A stretch of DNA of 64,000 nucleotides from the NCBI RefSeq assembly GCF_002192535.1, contig NZ_NAIA01000002.1, forward strand, positions 219,328 through 283,327, given 5' to 3'. The translations under genes were made by a program, and so were the position numbers. Source of the stretch: Polynucleobacter hirudinilacicola. Lineage in GTDB: Bacteria; Pseudomonadota; Gammaproteobacteria; Burkholderiales; Burkholderiaceae. The notes under the pieces are model-generated. The model was given only the letters and a program-made list of their open reading frames with translations. It searched no databases and was not told the DNA's origin. Positions 62,169-64,000 of the stretch are shown here, piece after piece (positions within the stretch are counted from its first letter, which is position 1; each line of letters begins with the position of its first letter).

Positions 62169-62945
62169 ATGCTTGCACTAAAAGTAGAAAAAGTAAAAAA
62201 GATTTTTCCATCTCTTAATTCAAAGGGGCAAGAAGTACTTGCCCTCGACGATATTTCTTTAGAGGTGAATAAGAACGAGTTTTACTCAATACTAGGTCAT
62301 AGCGGCTGTGGCAAAACGACTTTGCTCAACTTGATTGCGGGTTTTGAGGTTCCTACTTCAGGTCGAATCGAATGCGCTGGAAAGTTGGTAAATGGCCCTG
62401 GTGCTGATCGATCCATGGTCTTTCAGGACTATGCCCTATTTCCTTGGCTGACGGTATATGACAACATTGCCTTTGGTCTAAAAATTAAGGGAATGGGCTC
62501 GAGCGAGGTTAAGCAGATAGTTACTCGCTTTGCCGCTTTAGTTGGCTTAAGTCAATTCACAGGACACTATCCTCATCAACTATCTGGCGGTATGCGTCAA
62601 CGGGTATCTATTGCTAGAGCTCTTGTAGTTGATCCTACTGTTTTGTTAATGGATGAACCATTTGCTGCTCTAGATGCGCAAAATCGCGGAATGATGCAAG
62701 CTGAAATGATCCGTATTTTGAACGAAGAGTCTAAGACGGTTGTATTGGTTACGCACAGCATTGAAGAGGCGATTAATCTTTCAGACGTCATCGTTGTGAT
62801 GACACGCCGCCCTGGAAGGGTGAAAGAAATTATTCGTGTTCCAGAGCCACGCAGAATGGTCGAGGACACCCCTGCCTATTTAGAGATTCGTCGGCAAATT
62901 CGCGATCTCATTGCTGGCGAACATGATGTCAGTGAGGCCGTTTGA
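62169..62945 (+). CDS. ABC transporter ATPase (SsuB/TauB-like)
   Basis: A 258-residue ATPase. Walker A GHSGCGKTT is near residue 42, Q-loop VFQDYALFPW near 86, signature LSGGMRQR near 140, Walker B VLLMDEPFAALD near 160 and switch His in VTHSIEEA. With the preceding genes it forms an uptake system. Its stop codon overlaps the start of the following TauE gene. Confidence 0.94.
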   Translation: MLALKVEKVKKIFPSLNSKGQEVLALDDISLEVNKNEFYSILGHSGCGKTTLLNLIAGFEVPTSGRIECAGKLVNGPGADRSMVFQDYALFPWLTVYDNIAFGLKIKGMGSSEVKQIVTRFAALVGLSQFTGHYPHQLSGGMRQRVSIARALVVDPTVLLMDEPFAALDAQNRGMMQAEMIRILNEESKTVVLVTHSIEEAINLSDVIVVMTRRPGRVKEIIRVPEPRRMVEDTPAYLEIRRQIRDLIAGEHDVSEAV

Positions 62946-63694
62946 TTCTTGAAAACCTAGCCTCGATTTGCCTATTGATATTTGCGGCATTTTTTGGTGG
63001 TTTCATTAGAAGACTAAGTGGGTTTGGTGGGGCGCTCATTATGACGCCCCTTTTAATGTGGATATTCCCAATCCCATTTTTGATTCCGATCGTGATGTGC
63101 TCTGAAGTATTTGGCGGAGCTTTACTTTCTAGGCATTGGAAATTACATCCGGGAGACCGATCTCGTCTTTGGTATATGTTAATTTTTTCAGCCATTTTTC
63201 TACCTCTGGGTATTTGGTTGAGCGGATTTATACCGCTAGTTGTGCTCAAGTCCGCTACGAGTGGAGTCATCCTCTTTTTCGCTAGCTACCTGCTCCTTAA
63301 GCCGCATATTCAATTAAACGCCACTAGATTTTTGGATGGTCTGGCAGGGGGTTTGTCTGGATTGTTATTAGGTTCATGTGGAATAGGGGGGCCACCAGCA
63401 GCCCTATATCTCAATTCAACCAATCAAGCATTTGATAGAACACGATCTTTGTTGTCCCAATTTGTTTCTGGCATTTCTGTCTTTGCGATTGCTGCTGCCA
63501 GTTTGATGGGTGGCGGGATAGACTGGCTCATCTATCTTCTACCGGCTATCCCTGTGTACTGGTTGGGAATGAGATTGGCCAATAGTGTTTTGGCGGCCCA
63601 TGCTATATCTGATAGCGATTTAAAGCGACTTTGTTTATTCCTTCTCATCGCGAATGCAGGCTTTAATTTGCTACTTTTGTTTATATTTAAATAG
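62942..63694 (+). CDS. TauE/SafE (TSUP) family permease 2
   Basis: A 250-residue membrane protein with about eight helices, equal in length to the first TauE-like gene. FFGGFIRRLSGFGGALIMTPLL near residue 15 and LSGLLLGSCGIGGPPAALYLN near residue 140 show the two TSUP repeats. The start is TTG at 62942, within the ATPase stop region. It may export sulfite or sulfate released from the ABC-imported substrate. Confidence 0.87.
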   Translation: MILENLASICLLIFAAFFGGFIRRLSGFGGALIMTPLLMWIFPIPFLIPIVMCSEVFGGALLSRHWKLHPGDRSRLWYMLIFSAIFLPLGIWLSGFIPLVVLKSATSGVILFFASYLLLKPHIQLNATRFLDGLAGGLSGLLLGSCGIGGPPAALYLNSTNQAFDRTRSLLSQFVSGISVFAIAAASLMGGGIDWLIYLLPAIPVYWLGMRLANSVLAAHAISDSDLKRLCLFLLIANAGFNLLLLFIFK

Positions 63695-63799
63695 ATATAA
63701 GCTAATGAAATCTATATTCTTTTCAGATATATAAAAGAACTCTATTCTCTAAGTTCCTTGGATAAAGATGCCGACTTAGATTAAATGAAGGAGTTCTAA

Positions 63800-63946
63800 A
63801 TGAGTTACACAACAGAAAACACACAGGATGCTGCTGTTGAATCAGTTTTGCTGACTACAGAAAAAACATTTATCGCTTCTGAGAGTAGGAATTGCTCTGA
63901 CAAGAGTCAAGCTGCTGAAATGGTTTACTTTCAAATAGAAGACTGA
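63800..63946 (+). CDS. Small protein of unknown function (48 residues)
   Basis: A 48-codon ORF starting MSYTTENTQDAAVESVLL and ending MVYFQIED. An AAGGAG box lies seven bases before the ATG, the clearest ribosome binding site in this part of the window. It is hydrophilic, acidic and has one Cys in RNCSDKS; there is no membrane segment or recognised domain. It may be the first gene of an operon beyond the window, a small regulator or a precursor peptide. I do not recognise a family. Confidence 0.5.
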   Translation: MSYTTENTQDAAVESVLLTTEKTFIASESRNCSDKSQAAEMVYFQIED

Positions 63947-64000
63947 TTATTTTGAATTGCAGATGCTTTGATTGAGTTTCTGTTTGGGATATAAAAAAAC

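Noticed and set aside
63704..63733. Nine-codon ORF after TauE 2
   Set aside because: No ribosome binding site and no pattern beyond chance in AT-rich DNA.
1..64000. CRISPR arrays, insertion sequences, integrase/attachment sites, tRNA or rRNA genes
   Set aside because: No regular direct repeats, transposase or integrase reading frames, or recognisable tRNA/rRNA sequence were seen, so island transfer is not supported by visible mobility genes.

Overview
This window looks like chromosomal DNA of a free-living betaproteobacterium of the Burkholderiaceae, most like Polynucleobacter. Support comes from the low-to-moderate GC content, the hom-thrC-moeA-moaD-moaE order, an iscRSUA-hscBA-fdx operon, an intracellular polyhydroxybutyrate depolymerase, and several periplasmic Bug-type tripartite tricarboxylate transporter (TTT) receptors without their membrane partners. 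The genus is an inference from protein sequences; no rRNA or tRNA gene is present to confirm it.

Region 1 (1-23.0 kb) is housekeeping. It holds the 3' end of hom, thrC, molybdopterin genes moeA/moaD/moaE, a GIY-YIG protein, clpB behind a sigma-32-like promoter, an MFS transporter, isocitrate lyase with a structured leader and strong terminator, a HIT protein, a minus-strand block (DUF1841, nth, an RnfB-like ferredoxin, phaZ, an aspartate/aromatic aminotransferase), uvrB, and the complete isc operon behind a good IscR type-1 site, ended by a cupin gene and a terminator.

Region 2 (23.2-63.7 kb) is a catabolic island that appears devoted mainly to C2/C3 organosulfonates. Modules in order: (a) a LysR regulator diverging from an operon with an FrdB-like subunit, two membrane anchors, a two-subunit class I fumarase-like hydratase, an FrdA-like flavoprotein lacking the flavinylation His, and a TauE/SafE permease; (b) a Bug receptor diverging from slcC-comC-suyA-suyB and a GntR regulator, which inverts and desulfonates sulfolactate to pyruvate and sulfite; (c) an orphan CobS/CobT-like AAA+/VWA pair; (d) xsc (sulfoacetaldehyde acetyltransferase), then a Bug receptor with a two-subunit aconitase X; (e) a minus-strand operon IclR-pta-soeA-soeB-soeC-nitroreductase, which takes acetyl phosphate to acetyl-CoA and oxidises sulfite to sulfate with quinone; (f) a Bug receptor followed by sauS and sauT, which feed sulfoacetate into Xsc; (g) a minus-strand group IclR (frameshifted)-BKACE-GMC oxidoreductase-SulP without STAS domain; (h) a plus-strand group with a biotin carrier protein, a carboxyltransferase, an SsuABC-like ABC transporter and a second TauE permease. 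A 48-residue ORF with a strong ribosome binding site lies at the right edge.

Together, uptake systems deliver sulfonates; SlcC/ComC/SuyAB and SauT/SauS/Xsc/Pta convert them to pyruvate and acetyl-CoA, each releasing sulfite; SoeABC oxidises sulfite, and TauE and SulP proteins may export sulfite or sulfate. Repeated GAACA/TGTTC palindromes suggest that one IclR protein co-ordinates xsc, its own pta-soe operon and the sauST operon. The roles of the Frd/fumarase operon, the CobST pair, the aconitase X and modules g/h are not explained by known pathways and are the most interesting parts. No CRISPR array, insertion sequence, tRNA or rRNA was seen.
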